51,812 nucleotides of DNA from Candidatus Burkholderia humilis (lineage in GTDB: Bacteria; Pseudomonadota; Gammaproteobacteria; Burkholderiales; Burkholderiaceae): NCBI GenBank assembly GCA_001184405.1, contig LFMX01000033.1:1-51812 (forward strand). Direction: 5' to 3'. Below the pieces are notes generated by a model, which saw nothing but the letters and a program-made list of their open reading frames with translations, ran no database searches and was not told where the DNA came from. The position numbers were made by a program, and so were the translations under genes. Every line of letters starts with the position of its first letter. The stretch's first letter is position 1. Positions 40,988 to 49,495 of the stretch are shown here, piece after piece.

Positions 40988-41110
40988 ATGGAAAACCGAT
41001 CGATGGCCGCCTGGCGCTTGCGCGTCAGAGTTGTCACGGCTGCGACCTTTATTGTCGCGGGCGTGGCGCTGCAATTGCTGCAAATGTTGAATCTTCTACG
41101 CGCGGGATAG
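40988..41110 (+). CDS. Possible 40-residue single-pass membrane protein
   Basis: ATG at 40988 behind GGGAGGAGCG, a good ribosome-binding site. The 40 codons encode a positively charged start (MENRSMAAWRLRVRVV), then a continuous hydrophobic stretch (TAATFIVAGVALQLLQMLNLL), and stop at TAG 41108-41110. The composition fits a small membrane protein rather than a random frame. It occupies the 313-bp gap between the ferritin-like and DUF4148-like genes; the rest of that gap is empty. No family recognised. It could also be a remnant of a longer gene. Confidence 0.35.
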   Translation: MENRSMAAWRLRVRVVTAATFIVAGVALQLLQMLNLLRAG

Positions 41111-41218
41111 TGTACGAAGCGCTGCGGTTTCTTCAGACGATCGTGGAGAAGTGGAGTGCATGGTCTATCGTCGGATGAAACCGGCGAACGCGCTATTCAC
41201 CCAGTGAGGTAGTCACGG

Positions 41219-41932
41219 ATGCTCAGATTCTCAGACCGATCCATTCTTATCGGACTCTGCGTGATCGGACTATCGATCGCGGTTCCTTCGCTGCTGTTGC
41301 GAAGCAGTGGGCATCGTGCGGAAGAGCAGAGTTGGTCGACGCATCAACGGGCATCGGTGTCGACGGGCGCGGTGCGCGAGGAAGCGCCTTCGGCTCCTGT
41401 TGCGCCCGAAAGCCCGCCTGATGTGAAGCAAACCGAGAACGCGACGGATGGCGAAATTGCAACTGATCTGCAATCTTCCGCATCGCCCGATCAGGTCAGA
41501 GCGCTGCCGCCGAAAGCGCCGCAACACGCGAGATCGGTCAAGAAGCCGCGTTCGTCTCGTGCTGCGGCTCCCGTTAAAGAAGCGAATGACGCAGCGCAGG
41601 CGGAAGGACACGGCACGCAACTGACAGAAGAGCGCCGTGCAGAAGCCACGACGAACGGTGTCGAGTCGAGCGACAGAGAGCCGGAGCAGGTTTCCCAACG
41701 CGCGGCCGATACATCACATGAATCATCGCCGCCGTCATCCGTAAATCCTCCGCAATCCGAAGTACGAACCAACAGCGATACGCAAGAACCCGTTTTTGCA
41801 GCAATGCCGCGACCGAAGACCCGAAAAGATGTCCAGGATGAACTCAGCAAAGCGCGCATGAACGGTTCACTTCCGCGTTTCGGTAATCCGGACCCTTATG
41901 GACCGGGCGGATCGCCGAGCGCGTCGAATTGA
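41219..41932 (+). CDS. Membrane-anchored disordered protein with a DUF4148-like C-terminus
   Basis: 237 residues, intact. One N-terminal hydrophobic segment (SILIGLCVIGLSIAVPSLLL, residues about 8-27), without a clear cleavage site, suggests an anchor. Residues about 30-195 are Ser/Pro/Glu/Ala-rich and probably disordered (APSAPVAPESPP, HESSPPSSVNPPQ). The last about 40 residues (KTRKDVQDELSKARMNGSLPRFGNPDPYGPGG) resemble DUF4148, a short domain abundant in Burkholderiaceae exported proteins. Start 41219 follows CAGTGAGGTAGTC. Function unknown. Confidence 0.65.
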   Translation: MLRFSDRSILIGLCVIGLSIAVPSLLLRSSGHRAEEQSWSTHQRASVSTGAVREEAPSAPVAPESPPDVKQTENATDGEIATDLQSSASPDQVRALPPKAPQHARSVKKPRSSRAAAPVKEANDAAQAEGHGTQLTEERRAEATTNGVESSDREPEQVSQRAADTSHESSPPSSVNPPQSEVRTNSDTQEPVFAAMPRPKTRKDVQDELSKARMNGSLPRFGNPDPYGPGGSPSASN

Positions 41933-41973
41933 TGATGCCGTCCTGACGCGACCCTCGCCACCCGCGCAACGTT

Positions 41974-43061
41974 CTACTGAATACCAAACGCCTTCTTCAA
42001 ATCCGTCGCCGCCTGTTGATTGGCTTGCTTCGCTTCATCAAGCACCGCGCCCATGCTGAAGAACTCGTGCGTGACGCCGGGGTAATTGCGGAAATCGACC
42101 GTCACGCCCGCGTTCACGAGCGCCGCCGCGAAGTTCGCGCCTTCCGAGCGAAGCGGATCGTCGTCGGCCGTGGTGACGGTCGCGGGCGGCAGACCCTTGA
42201 GGTTCGCGCGCAAGATCGAAAACTCGGGGTTCGCACCGTCGGCTGCGGAGTTGAGGTAGTTGCCGTAATACCAGACGAGGTTCTTCGTGCTCAACGGCGA
42301 CGTATCCATGTTGACCTGTTGCAATGGCGTATCGAACGCATAGTTGGTGATCGGATAAACGAGCAACTGATACGCCGGCATGGCGATGCCCGCGTCTCAC
42401 GCCCTGATCGCGATCGATGCCGCCATGTTCGCGCTCGCGTTTTCTCCCGCGACCGCCACGCGCGATGCATTGCCGTTGAAGCTCGCTGCATTGGCACGCA
42501 CCCAGAGATAGGCGGCGTACGTGTCGTCATGCGCGGCGGGAAAGCGATTCTCCGGCCCTTGCCGATAATCCGTCGACACTACGATGGCATTCGTCAGATT
42601 AGTCAACGCGCGCGCTGCTGTCGTAGACCTGCCGGCTGGCGATGACAAAGCCGCCACCGTGAATATAAAGAATGACGGGAAACGGCCTTTTGCCCGCAGG
42701 CGTATAGATCGTGATGCCAACGGGACCGGCCGGACCGGGGAACGTGCTATCGACCACGCTGTTGACGCGCTGCGGCGCGGTGCTCGCGCCCTGGCTTTGG
42801 AGCACGGCTTTGACGGCATCGGCGGGCGTGGGCTGCGTGCGCGCCTGCTGCACGGTCAGCGTTTGAACCGGCTTGACGCCGAGCGCCGTCTGCGCGTTTA
42901 GCACCGCTTGCATCTGCGGCACGGGCGCGGTTTGCGACGTGTTGGTCGCCACCAGATTCGGCGATGTGTTGACGTTCGATGGCGTGGAAGAATCGGAGCC
43001 GCCGCAAGCGGCCACGAGAAAGACCGCGGCCGTTGCGACGCAGGCGAGAGTCGGTTTCATG
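41974..43061 (-). pseudogene. Lipoprotein alpha/beta hydrolase (HSL-type esterase), frameshift, stop and altered active site
   Basis: Hormone-sensitive-lipase-type esterase. Start at 43061 with a lipoprotein signal (MKPTLACVATAAVFLVAACGGSDSS's LVAAC lipobox). The oxyanion motif YIHGGGFV is present, and the acid and base residues lie in TADDDPLRSEG and GVTHEFF. The frame shifts at about 42600 within GCGCGC (expected YDSSARALTNLTNAIVVSTDYR). TGA at 42397-42399 replaces Arg in AIRARDAGIAMP (CGA to TGA). The nucleophile elbow reads AVAGENASANMA, where relatives have GESAGxN; AGC to AAC and GGC to AGC would explain both differences, and the Ser nucleophile is gone. Three separate losses. Confidence 0.83.
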
Positions 43062-43328
43062 GAGAAGGTCTCTGTAAGAGCTGACCGGCGCGGCCTCTGC
43101 ACTGTGCTGTCCGAGGGAACTTGACCCATTGGAAGCGTGCGCGCCGATGTCACTCATCCAAGACCCCTTGACCAAGCGATCCGGGGCAAAGATGCCAGAG
43201 CAATGCGAATGCCTTCACCGTTTTGTTTCGTCGATGAGCGAGGAGGGGATGCAATATGAACGCGTGCTTGAGGAAGCCGCCAGACGAGCGACGACCGGCC
43301 ATGCCGATCCGCTGCACCCCCAAACACA
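43062..43328. other. 267-bp gap between hydrolase and RidA genes
   Basis: Upstream region of the hydrolase. No convincing gene on either strand; open frames here are short and lack conserved features. No hairpin terminator is apparent at the end of the RidA gene. Confidence 0.4.
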
Positions 43329-43682
43329 TCACCCCATCGCGATAACCGCGATTTCCACCAGCAACGCCGGCAACGCCAACTTCGCTTCGACCGTGGCGCA
43401 CGTCGGCGCGCAGCCTTCGGGCACCCATGCATCCCACACTTCGTTCATCCCCGCGAAATCGCGCGCGATGTCCGCCACCCAGACTTGCGCCGAGACGAGA
43501 CGCGTCTTGTCGATGCCCGCCTTCTCCAGATAGCCGTCGATTTTCTCCAGCACTTTTTGCGTTTGCAGCTTGATGTCCGGCGTCTGGTCAGCCGATGTCT
43601 GCCCGCCGATAAACACGAGTCCGCCCGCTTTCACGACGCGGCTCATGCGCTGATTGGTGTCGATGCGAACGATATCGCTCAT
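43329..43682 (-). CDS. RidA/YjgF family imine deaminase with altered substrate-binding Arg
   Basis: 117 residues, intact frame, start 43682 behind CGAAGGAGCACTTCA. RidA proteins hydrolyse reactive enamine/imine intermediates to ketoacids; next to flavin amine oxidases that is the expected role. Motifs: GGLVFIGGQTS, LVSAQVWVADIARDFAGMNEVWDAW. The conserved tail usually reads APxRATVEA, with Arg (Arg105 in E. coli numbering) holding the substrate carboxylate. Here it is CAPTCATVEAKLA with Cys at 95, explained by CGC to TGC. The protein may fold and trimerise but deaminase activity should be lost. It follows the oxidase genes of the minus-strand cluster. Confidence 0.85.
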   Translation of the reverse strand: MSDIVRIDTNQRMSRVVKAGGLVFIGGQTSADQTPDIKLQTQKVLEKIDGYLEKAGIDKTRLVSAQVWVADIARDFAGMNEVWDAWVPEGCAPTCATVEAKLALPALLVEIAVIAMG

Positions 43683-43726
43683 TGAAGTGCTCCTTCGAAA
43701 GGTGAGGCCAATGGGAAGCCCGCGCG

Positions 43727-44932
43727 TCATCGTCGATACGCGCGCGGCGAGATAAAAAACGCGGCTTGTGCGTAACGAGCGTCGCGGCTTGTGCGGAGTG
43801 CGACGACGCCCCGAATCGATCGATGGCGAACGCATCCAGCGAAAGGGACGGCGTGCCGTCGAGCATCAGTTCGGACACGAGCTTGCCGCAGCCCGGCCCG
43901 AGCCGAAAGCCGCTGCCACAATAGCCGAACTAGTAATACAGATTCGACGCCGTGTGGCTCGCCGAGATCACCGGCAGTTCGTCTTCGGTGAACGCTTCGA
44001 CGCCCGCCCACGCGCGATTCACGCCGAGATCGCGCAGATGCGGAAAGAGGTCCGTGACCGTCTTCGCGCTTTTCACGAGGCACATGAAATCGACTTCGCC
44101 GTGACGATTCGCCAGTTCCGCGATGCCGATAAGCTTGCCGCCGATCACGACCGTGCCGCTGTCGAATTGCTTGAACGACAGCGGCCGTCCGGTCACGCCG
44201 AGCGTCGCGCGGCAGAAAGGCGCCACGCGATGCGTGACCATCAGCATCAGTCCTTCGGCATGCACGGGCACGGTCGCCCGCCTGCTTCGCCAGCTCGCCG
44301 GACCACGCGCCCGACGCGATGAGCAGCTTCTGCGCGCTGAACATGCCGCGCGGCGTCTGCGCGAACCAGCGTTCGCCGCGCTGTTCGATGCGCTTCACCG
44401 GCGTGCCTTCCAGAAAGCGCACGCCCAGACGCTGTGCGGCGAGCCGGAACGCGTTCGTCGTGCGATACAGCAGCGCGTAGCCGTCGCGCTCGACCCAGAT
44501 GCCGCCCGTGACATGCCTGGCCAACGCCGGTTCGAGTTCGAGCACGGTGTCGCGATCGATCACTTTCTCATGCGTGAAACCGTGCGATTCGAGCAGCGCG
44601 ACGCGCTCGCGGCACGTGTCAAGTTCTGCTTCGGTTTCAGCGATCTTGAGTTGTCCGGATGGAACGAAGCCGCCGTCTTCGCCGAGCAAATCCGTCATGC
44701 CGTGCCAGATTTCACGCGACATCAGCGCAAGCGGAATCTCGGGCAACGGACGCCCGAGCGTGCGCACGCCGCCCGCGTTCACGCCGGACGAATGACGCGC
44801 CACATAATCCGCTTCGAGCACGATGAATTTCGCGCCGCGCTTGGCCAGATGAAACGCGCTGCTCGTGCCGTGCAGGCTGCCACCCGCGACGATCACATCC
44901 GCCTCAGCGGTCTCATGAGCGATTTCATTCAC
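43727..44932 (-). pseudogene. FAD-dependent oxidoreductase (DAO family), two frameshifts and a stop
   Basis: Catalytic flavoprotein of the amine-oxidation cluster, about 400 residues restored. GTG start at 44932 (NEIAHETAEADVIVAGGSLHG), overlapping the end of the upstream gene. Rossmann motif VIVAGGSLHGTSSAFHLAKRG (normally GGGxxG), then HSSGVNAGGVR and TGGIWVERDGYALL. The frame shifts at about 44275 (GELAKQAGD to the segment with MPVHAEGLMLMVTHR). TAG at 43930-43932 replaces Gln in NLYYQFGYCGSGFRLGPG. A shift at about 43790 precedes the true end AAFFISPRAYRR. The substrate is not deducible; an N-methyl or D-amino compound is likely. Confidence 0.85.
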
Positions 44933-46322
44933 CGGCGAGTTCTCCGAGCGTGAGCGGCTTGATCGGCGGGCGAATGCGGTAATAGCCGACATCGGCGGGC
45001 GATACGCGGCGCGCATCGGCGATGACTTCCGTCACCGTCAGCCCGCACATGCGGCCCTGACACGGCCCCATGCCGCAGCGCCCGAACGACTTCGCCTGAT
45101 TCGGCCCGGCGCAGCTCTGCGCCACGAACTGACGCAATTCGCCTGCGGTGACTTCCTCGCATCGGCAGACGATGGTGTCGTTCTTCGGTATCCGGTTCGC
45201 ATCGCGCGGACGATACAACGTGTCGAGGAACGGACAAATGCGCATGACGCCGGCAAGATCGCGCCGGAGCGCCAGCGCTTCGAGATCGCGCTTGCGGGTC
45301 TCGACCGCGCCGAGTTGCGCCGCGACCGCGAGCCCCGCGAGCGCGCCTTGCACAGCCGCCGCCTGCGCGCCGCCGATGCCCGCGCCATCGCCCGCCACGA
45401 AGATGCCTGGCACGTCGAGCTCGCCCCAGGCGTCGGTCTTTGGTGTGAAGCAGAGTTGCGCGTTGTCCCAGCGATGCGCCGCGCGCAACGCCTGCGTGAA
45501 CTGCGTATTCGGCACGACGTCCTGATGCAGCAAGATCACGTCCGCCTCGATACGATGCGCCGCGCCTTGCGTCGTGAAGCTCAACGCACTTGCACGTTCC
45601 GCGCCTTCCACGCGCAAATCGTCGGCGGCATCGAACATGGGAACGCCCGCTTCGCGCAGCGTGCGCATGAGTTGCAGGCCTTTGCTCAGATACGGCCACG
45701 CGCGCAAGGCCGACAGCATGTGACGCTTGGCGCGCCAGCGGTCTTCGTGGCGCGTGGTGTCGACCAGCGCGCGGATCGGCACGCCCGCGCGGATGTATTG
45801 CCAGCCGAGCAGATACAGAAGCGGCCCGCAGCCCGCGAGAATCGGCGGCGCGGCGGGCACTTCGCCCGCGCTCTTCAGCAGGATTTGCGCGGCGCCCGCC
45901 GTCAGCACGCCGGGCAGCGTCCAGCCGGGAATCGGAAACGGACGCTCCGTCGCGTCGCTCGCGAGAATCACGCGCCTGGCCTCGAAGCTGCCGATTTTCC
46001 CGTCCTTCAGATAGTTGATGCCGCGCTCGTGCGTGACCTGCCACACGGTCGCGTTCGTGATGTGCCGCGCGCCCGATGCCGCGAACGCCTGCGCAATCGC
46101 GCCGCCCGCTGCATAGTCCGGCCCGAGAATCTGCTTGCGACGCGAATCCGCGCGTCCGATGCCGCGATAAATCTGCCCGCCGACGGCATCCTGTTCATCG
46201 ATCAGCACGGTGTTCAGACCCGCGCGCGCGGCGCGCGTGGCCGCGCTCATGCCCGCAGGACCCGCGCCGACCACGACGACATCTACCGTTTCGGCATTCG
46301 ATGACACGAGTTCAGCGGCCAT
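44925..46322 (-). CDS. FAD/NAD(P)-dependent oxidoreductase with BFD-like 2Fe-2S domain (OoxA type)
   Basis: 465 residues, the largest intact gene in its cluster. FAD motif VDVVVVGAGPAGMSAATRAARAG, GGQIYRGIG, RPFPIPGWTLPGVLTAGAAQ, NAD motif region ILAGCGPLLYLLGWQ, and FVAGDGAGIGGAQAAAVQG. A C-terminal cluster domain has CRCEEVTAGELRQF and CGMGPCQGRMCG. This is the architecture of opine oxidase subunit A and of the hydroxyproline dehydrogenase subunit at 17514. LASDATERP replaces the usual LATGAxERP near the flavin; Gly to Asp there could hurt FAD binding. Overlaps its 2Fe-2S partner upstream and the oxidase downstream, consistent with one complex. Confidence 0.88.
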   Translation of the reverse strand: MAAELVSSNAETVDVVVVGAGPAGMSAATRAARAGLNTVLIDEQDAVGGQIYRGIGRADSRRKQILGPDYAAGGAIAQAFAASGARHITNATVWQVTHERGINYLKDGKIGSFEARRVILASDATERPFPIPGWTLPGVLTAGAAQILLKSAGEVPAAPPILAGCGPLLYLLGWQYIRAGVPIRALVDTTRHEDRWRAKRHMLSALRAWPYLSKGLQLMRTLREAGVPMFDAADDLRVEGAERASALSFTTQGAAHRIEADVILLHQDVVPNTQFTQALRAAHRWDNAQLCFTPKTDAWGELDVPGIFVAGDGAGIGGAQAAAVQGALAGLAVAAQLGAVETRKRDLEALALRRDLAGVMRICPFLDTLYRPRDANRIPKNDTIVCRCEEVTAGELRQFVAQSCAGPNQAKSFGRCGMGPCQGRMCGLTVTEVIADARRVSPADVGYYRIRPPIKPLTLGELAGE

Positions 46323-46680
46323 GTGCGTTCTCCAGCGAAGGTTCGGCGGTATCGGTGTCGATCGAAGGCGACAGATCGCGCGCGCCTTCCTGCGAGCGGA
46401 TGCGCATGCCGGCCTTCACTTCGACCATGCAACTCTGACGGCTCGGCACGCCGTCGATTTCGACGAGGCATTCGAAGCCCGCGCCCATCATGCAGTACGG
46501 CGCGCGCGGCGCACCCGAAACCGGCGTCGCGCGAAACCTCGAAACGCCCGCCGCGAGCAACGCCGCCGCGACCGAACGGCCCGACTGGACTTGCAGCGGT
46601 TGATCGTTGAAGAAGATGTCGATGCTCGCGTCGTTCGCGCCCGGCAACGGCTTGAAAAGCGTAGGTGTCGATGAAGTCAT
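46312..46680 (-). CDS. 2Fe-2S protein partner with one cluster Cys replaced
   Basis: 122 residues, intact frame, start 46680 (MTSSTPTLFKPLPG). Ferredoxin-like subunit that pairs with the oxidoreductase gene it overlaps. The cluster loop reads APYCMMGAGFECLVEIDG...RQSCM. Cys63, Cys71 and Cys84 are present, but position 68 is Gly where C-x4-C-x2-C requires Cys (the paralogue at 17263 has CGMGVCREC). TGC to GGC would explain it, a transversion rather than the transition seen elsewhere. A [2Fe-2S] cluster is unlikely to assemble normally. The long C-terminal tail (SIDTDTAEPSLENAHGR) is typical of the type. Confidence 0.83.
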   Translation of the reverse strand: MTSSTPTLFKPLPGANDASIDIFFNDQPLQVQSGRSVAAALLAAGVSRFRATPVSGAPRAPYCMMGAGFECLVEIDGVPSRQSCMVEVKAGMRIRSQEGARDLSPSIDTDTAEPSLENAHGR

Positions 46681-46691
46681 GTCGTGCGTGC

Positions 46692-47830
46692 TCAATGTGC
46701 GGGGGTCAGTTCTTTGGCGTGCTCGAAACGGCGCGCGGAGAAGGCGGGCAGCTCGTCGGGAATCGGCGCGCCGAGTATCCACGGCGCGATGCGCATGGCG
46801 TGCGCGGCGGCGAGCGTCACGCCGCTGTGACACGTGACGACGAACGCGCCCGGATGTCGTTCCGACTTGTCGTAGACCGGGAAACCATCCGGGCTGTACA
46901 CGCGCAGCGCGGCCCACATGCACACGAGACGAACGTGTTCGAGCATCGGGAAGGCGCGCTCGGCGCGGCGGGCGATATCGGCGAGAACGTGGGTCGTCGT
47001 GAAATCGTTGAAGCCGACTTCTTCGATCGAATCGCCGAATTGCAGACTGCCTTCGTCGGTCTGACGCACGTTGAGCGGTGGATAGTGCAGGAACGGCGCG
47101 ACGCGCTCGCTCACCAGCACTTGTCCGCGATTGGGCGCAACCGGCGCGTTCATTCCGACGAACAGCGCGAGCGTGCGATTGCCGAGTCCCGCCGCCAGCA
47201 CCACGCGCCCCGCGCGATACGTCCCGCGCTTTCCATGCACGATGAACCCATTCGCCTGCGGCACGATGCGCTCCGCCCGTTCGCCGGACACGTATTGCAC
47301 GCCGTGCGATTGCATCGACGTGACGTATGAAGGCCGCGCAGCAGTTTGAGCGGGTTGACGTGGCCGTCCATCGGCGTATAGCTCGCGCCGATCACTTTCG
47401 GGCCGACCTGCGGAATCCGGTCGCGTACTTCCGCGCCGGTGAGCATCTGATACGGGTAATCGCCCAGTTCGGCTTGCAGCGTCGAAAGACGTTTCTCGCG
47501 ATCGGCGAGTTCTTCGTCGTTGAAGCAGAAGTGGAAGCCGCCAGGCTGACGCAACGCGACATCGACACCGGATTCGTTGTAGAGCGCTTCCGCGAGCGAC
47601 GGCCAGCGTGTCGACGAACTGCGCGACCAGCGCGCGTACGGCGACAAACCATAGCCTTTGCCCTGAATCTACACGAGGCCGAAGTTGCCGCGCGAGGCGC
47701 GGATGCTGCCGTCGTCTTCATCGAGCACGGTCACGCGCGCGTCTTCGCGGGCGAGGCCGTACGCGACGGCGGAGCCGACCAGACCGCCGCCGAGCACGAG
47801 TACCTCAGGACTGGAAGATGTCATTGTCAT
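46692..47830 (-). pseudogene. FAD-dependent oxidoreductase (DAO family), one stop and one frameshift
   Basis: Second flavoprotein of the cluster, about 378 residues restored. Start 47830 follows CGGAGAAGCCCG; MTSSS at 47824 is an alternative. Rossmann motif [36 protein letters not shown] at 47669-47671 replaces Trp in FGLVWIQGKGYGLSPYARW (TGG to TAG). At about 47320 the frame slips from LLRGLHTS to MQSHGVQYVSGERAERI. The C-terminus has VVLAAGLGNRTLA, GFPVYDKSERHPGAFVVTCHSGVTLAAAHA. It overlaps the permease gene upstream (ATGA), showing that transport and oxidation genes form one operon. Confidence 0.85.
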
Positions 47831-48607
47831 CGGGCTTCTCCGATCAGAATACGGTCGAGCAGAATCATGAAGCAGCACCGTGCCGACAATCAGCACCGCC
47901 GACACGGACGCGACCAGCGGATCGATGGTCTGCGCGATCTGGTTGTACATGGCGACGGGCAGCGTCGTGGTGCCGGGCGTGGCGACGAAAATGGTCATGG
48001 TGAATTCGTCGAAACTCTGGATGAAGTACAGCACCCAGCCGCCCGCAACGCCCGTGCGGATCATCGGCAGCACGACGCGGCGAAACGTGGTGAAGCGGCT
48101 TGCGCCACAGGAGAGCGCGGCGCGTTCGGCATCGCGATCCAGCCCGACGGCCGACGACAACGCGAGACGCATCGCATACGGCAACACGATCACCACATGC
48201 GCGTACACCAGCGACCTGAACGATCCCGACAGATTGAGCATCGACAGAAAGCGCAGGAAAGCGATGCCGAACGCGATGGCGGGAATCATCATCGGCGAGA
48301 GGAAGAAGCTGGTGAGCGCGGCGCGGCCGGGAAAGCGATAACGCGCGATCGCCAGCGCCGCGGGCACGGCCAGCAGCACGCCGATGGTCGCCGCTGCGAA
48401 CGCGAGTTTGATCGACAGTCAGAAGGCCGACACGATGTCGCCGTTCTCGATGATCGGGTGAAACCAGAGAAACGATGCGCCGTCGAAGGGCATCGAAATG
48501 AAGCCTTTGTCGGTGAAGGAAACGAGCATCACGACGACGAGCGGCACGAGAATGAAGCTCAGAAAAAGCGCGTTGAAAAGGAGCGCGAGCGGGCCGTTCT
48601 GTTTCAT
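47827..48607 (-). pseudogene. Polyamine-type ABC permease (PotC-like), stop and terminal frameshift
   Basis: Inner-membrane permease, about 260 residues restored, start 48607 (MKQNGPLALLFNALFLSFILVPLVVVMLVS). TGA at 48419-48421 replaces Trp in [20 protein letters not shown] (TGG to TGA). The EAA loop is [27 protein letters not shown]. Near 47868 an extra base converts the expected [23 protein letters not shown] into [15 protein letters not shown] and runs the frame into the oxidase gene. The natural stop would be at 47827-47829, overlapping the oxidase ATG. Polyamine/opine-like substrate inferred from subunit type. Confidence 0.85.
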
Positions 48608-48623
48608 GTGCGTGTCTTTGCGA

Positions 48624-49495
48624 TCAGTCGAAAATATGCTTGAAACGGCGTTCCGTGAGACGGCTGCATCCCATCACGATGGCGACGTTCGCGATCAGCA
48701 GCAACACGGCGATGCTCGCGCCGAGCGGCCAGTTCAGCGTGCCGAGGAATTCCTCGTACGCGGCGGTGGCGACCACCTTCAGCCGCCGTCCGCCGATCAG
48801 CGCAGGCGTGGCAAACGCGGACGCCGACAGCGCGAACACGATGATCGAGCCCGACAGCACGCCCGGCATGATCTGCGGCAGCACCACGCGTCGAAACACC
48901 TTGAGCGGCGATCCGCCGAGCGAGCGGCCGGCCTATTCCACTTGCGGGTCGAGCTTCTGCATGTTGGCCCACACCGACATCATCATGAACGGCACCAGCA
49001 CGTGCGTAAGCGCGATGATCATGCCGGTCATCGTGAAGACGAGACGGATGGGTTCGTCGGTGATATGCAGCGCTTGCAATACGTTGTTGAGCCGCCGTTG
49101 TTGCCGAGCAGAATTTGCCAGCCGAGCGTACGTACCACGACCGAGATCAAGAGCGGCCCGAGCACGATCAGCAGACACAGCGACTGCCACGGCTTTTTCA
49201 TGCTCGCGAGGATGATCGTCTCCGGCACGCCGAGCACGATCGACAGGAGCGTCACGCCGAACGCGAGGCCCGCGATGCGCAGGAAGATCGTGCCGTAGTA
49301 CTGGTCGCTGACTACTTCCCAGTAGTTCGACAGCGTGTAGGCCGAGGTGACGCCAGCCGTATCGCTGAAGACGCGAAAGGAGAGCACGAGCGTGAGGACC
49401 AGCGGGATCAGCAAGAGGCCGGTGAACAGCAGCAACGCCGGGCCGGAAAGCAGTCACGGCGCGGCGCCGGGGCGGGCGTCGTCAAGCGTGGCCAT
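48624..49495 (-). pseudogene. Polyamine-type ABC permease (PotB-like), two stops and a frameshift
   Basis: About 290 residues restored, start 49495 (MATLDDARPGAAP). TGA at 49454-49456 is the fourteenth codon, replacing Trp in APWLLSGPALLLFTGLLLI (TGG to TGA). At about 49090 the frame slips after LGWQILLGNNG; reading resumes LNNVLQALHITDEPIRLV. TAG at 48933-48935 interrupts KLDPQVE-AGRSLGG in the EAA loop; Trp, Tyr, Glu or Gln could have been there. The C-terminus is intact (FALSASAFATPALIGGRRLKVV). Overlaps the ATPase stop upstream. Confidence 0.85.

Noticed and set aside
47327..48643. 438-codon plus-strand ORF opposite oxidase and permease genes
   Set aside because: Arg/Glu/His-rich low-complexity shadow; the minus strand carries conserved flavin and permease motifs.
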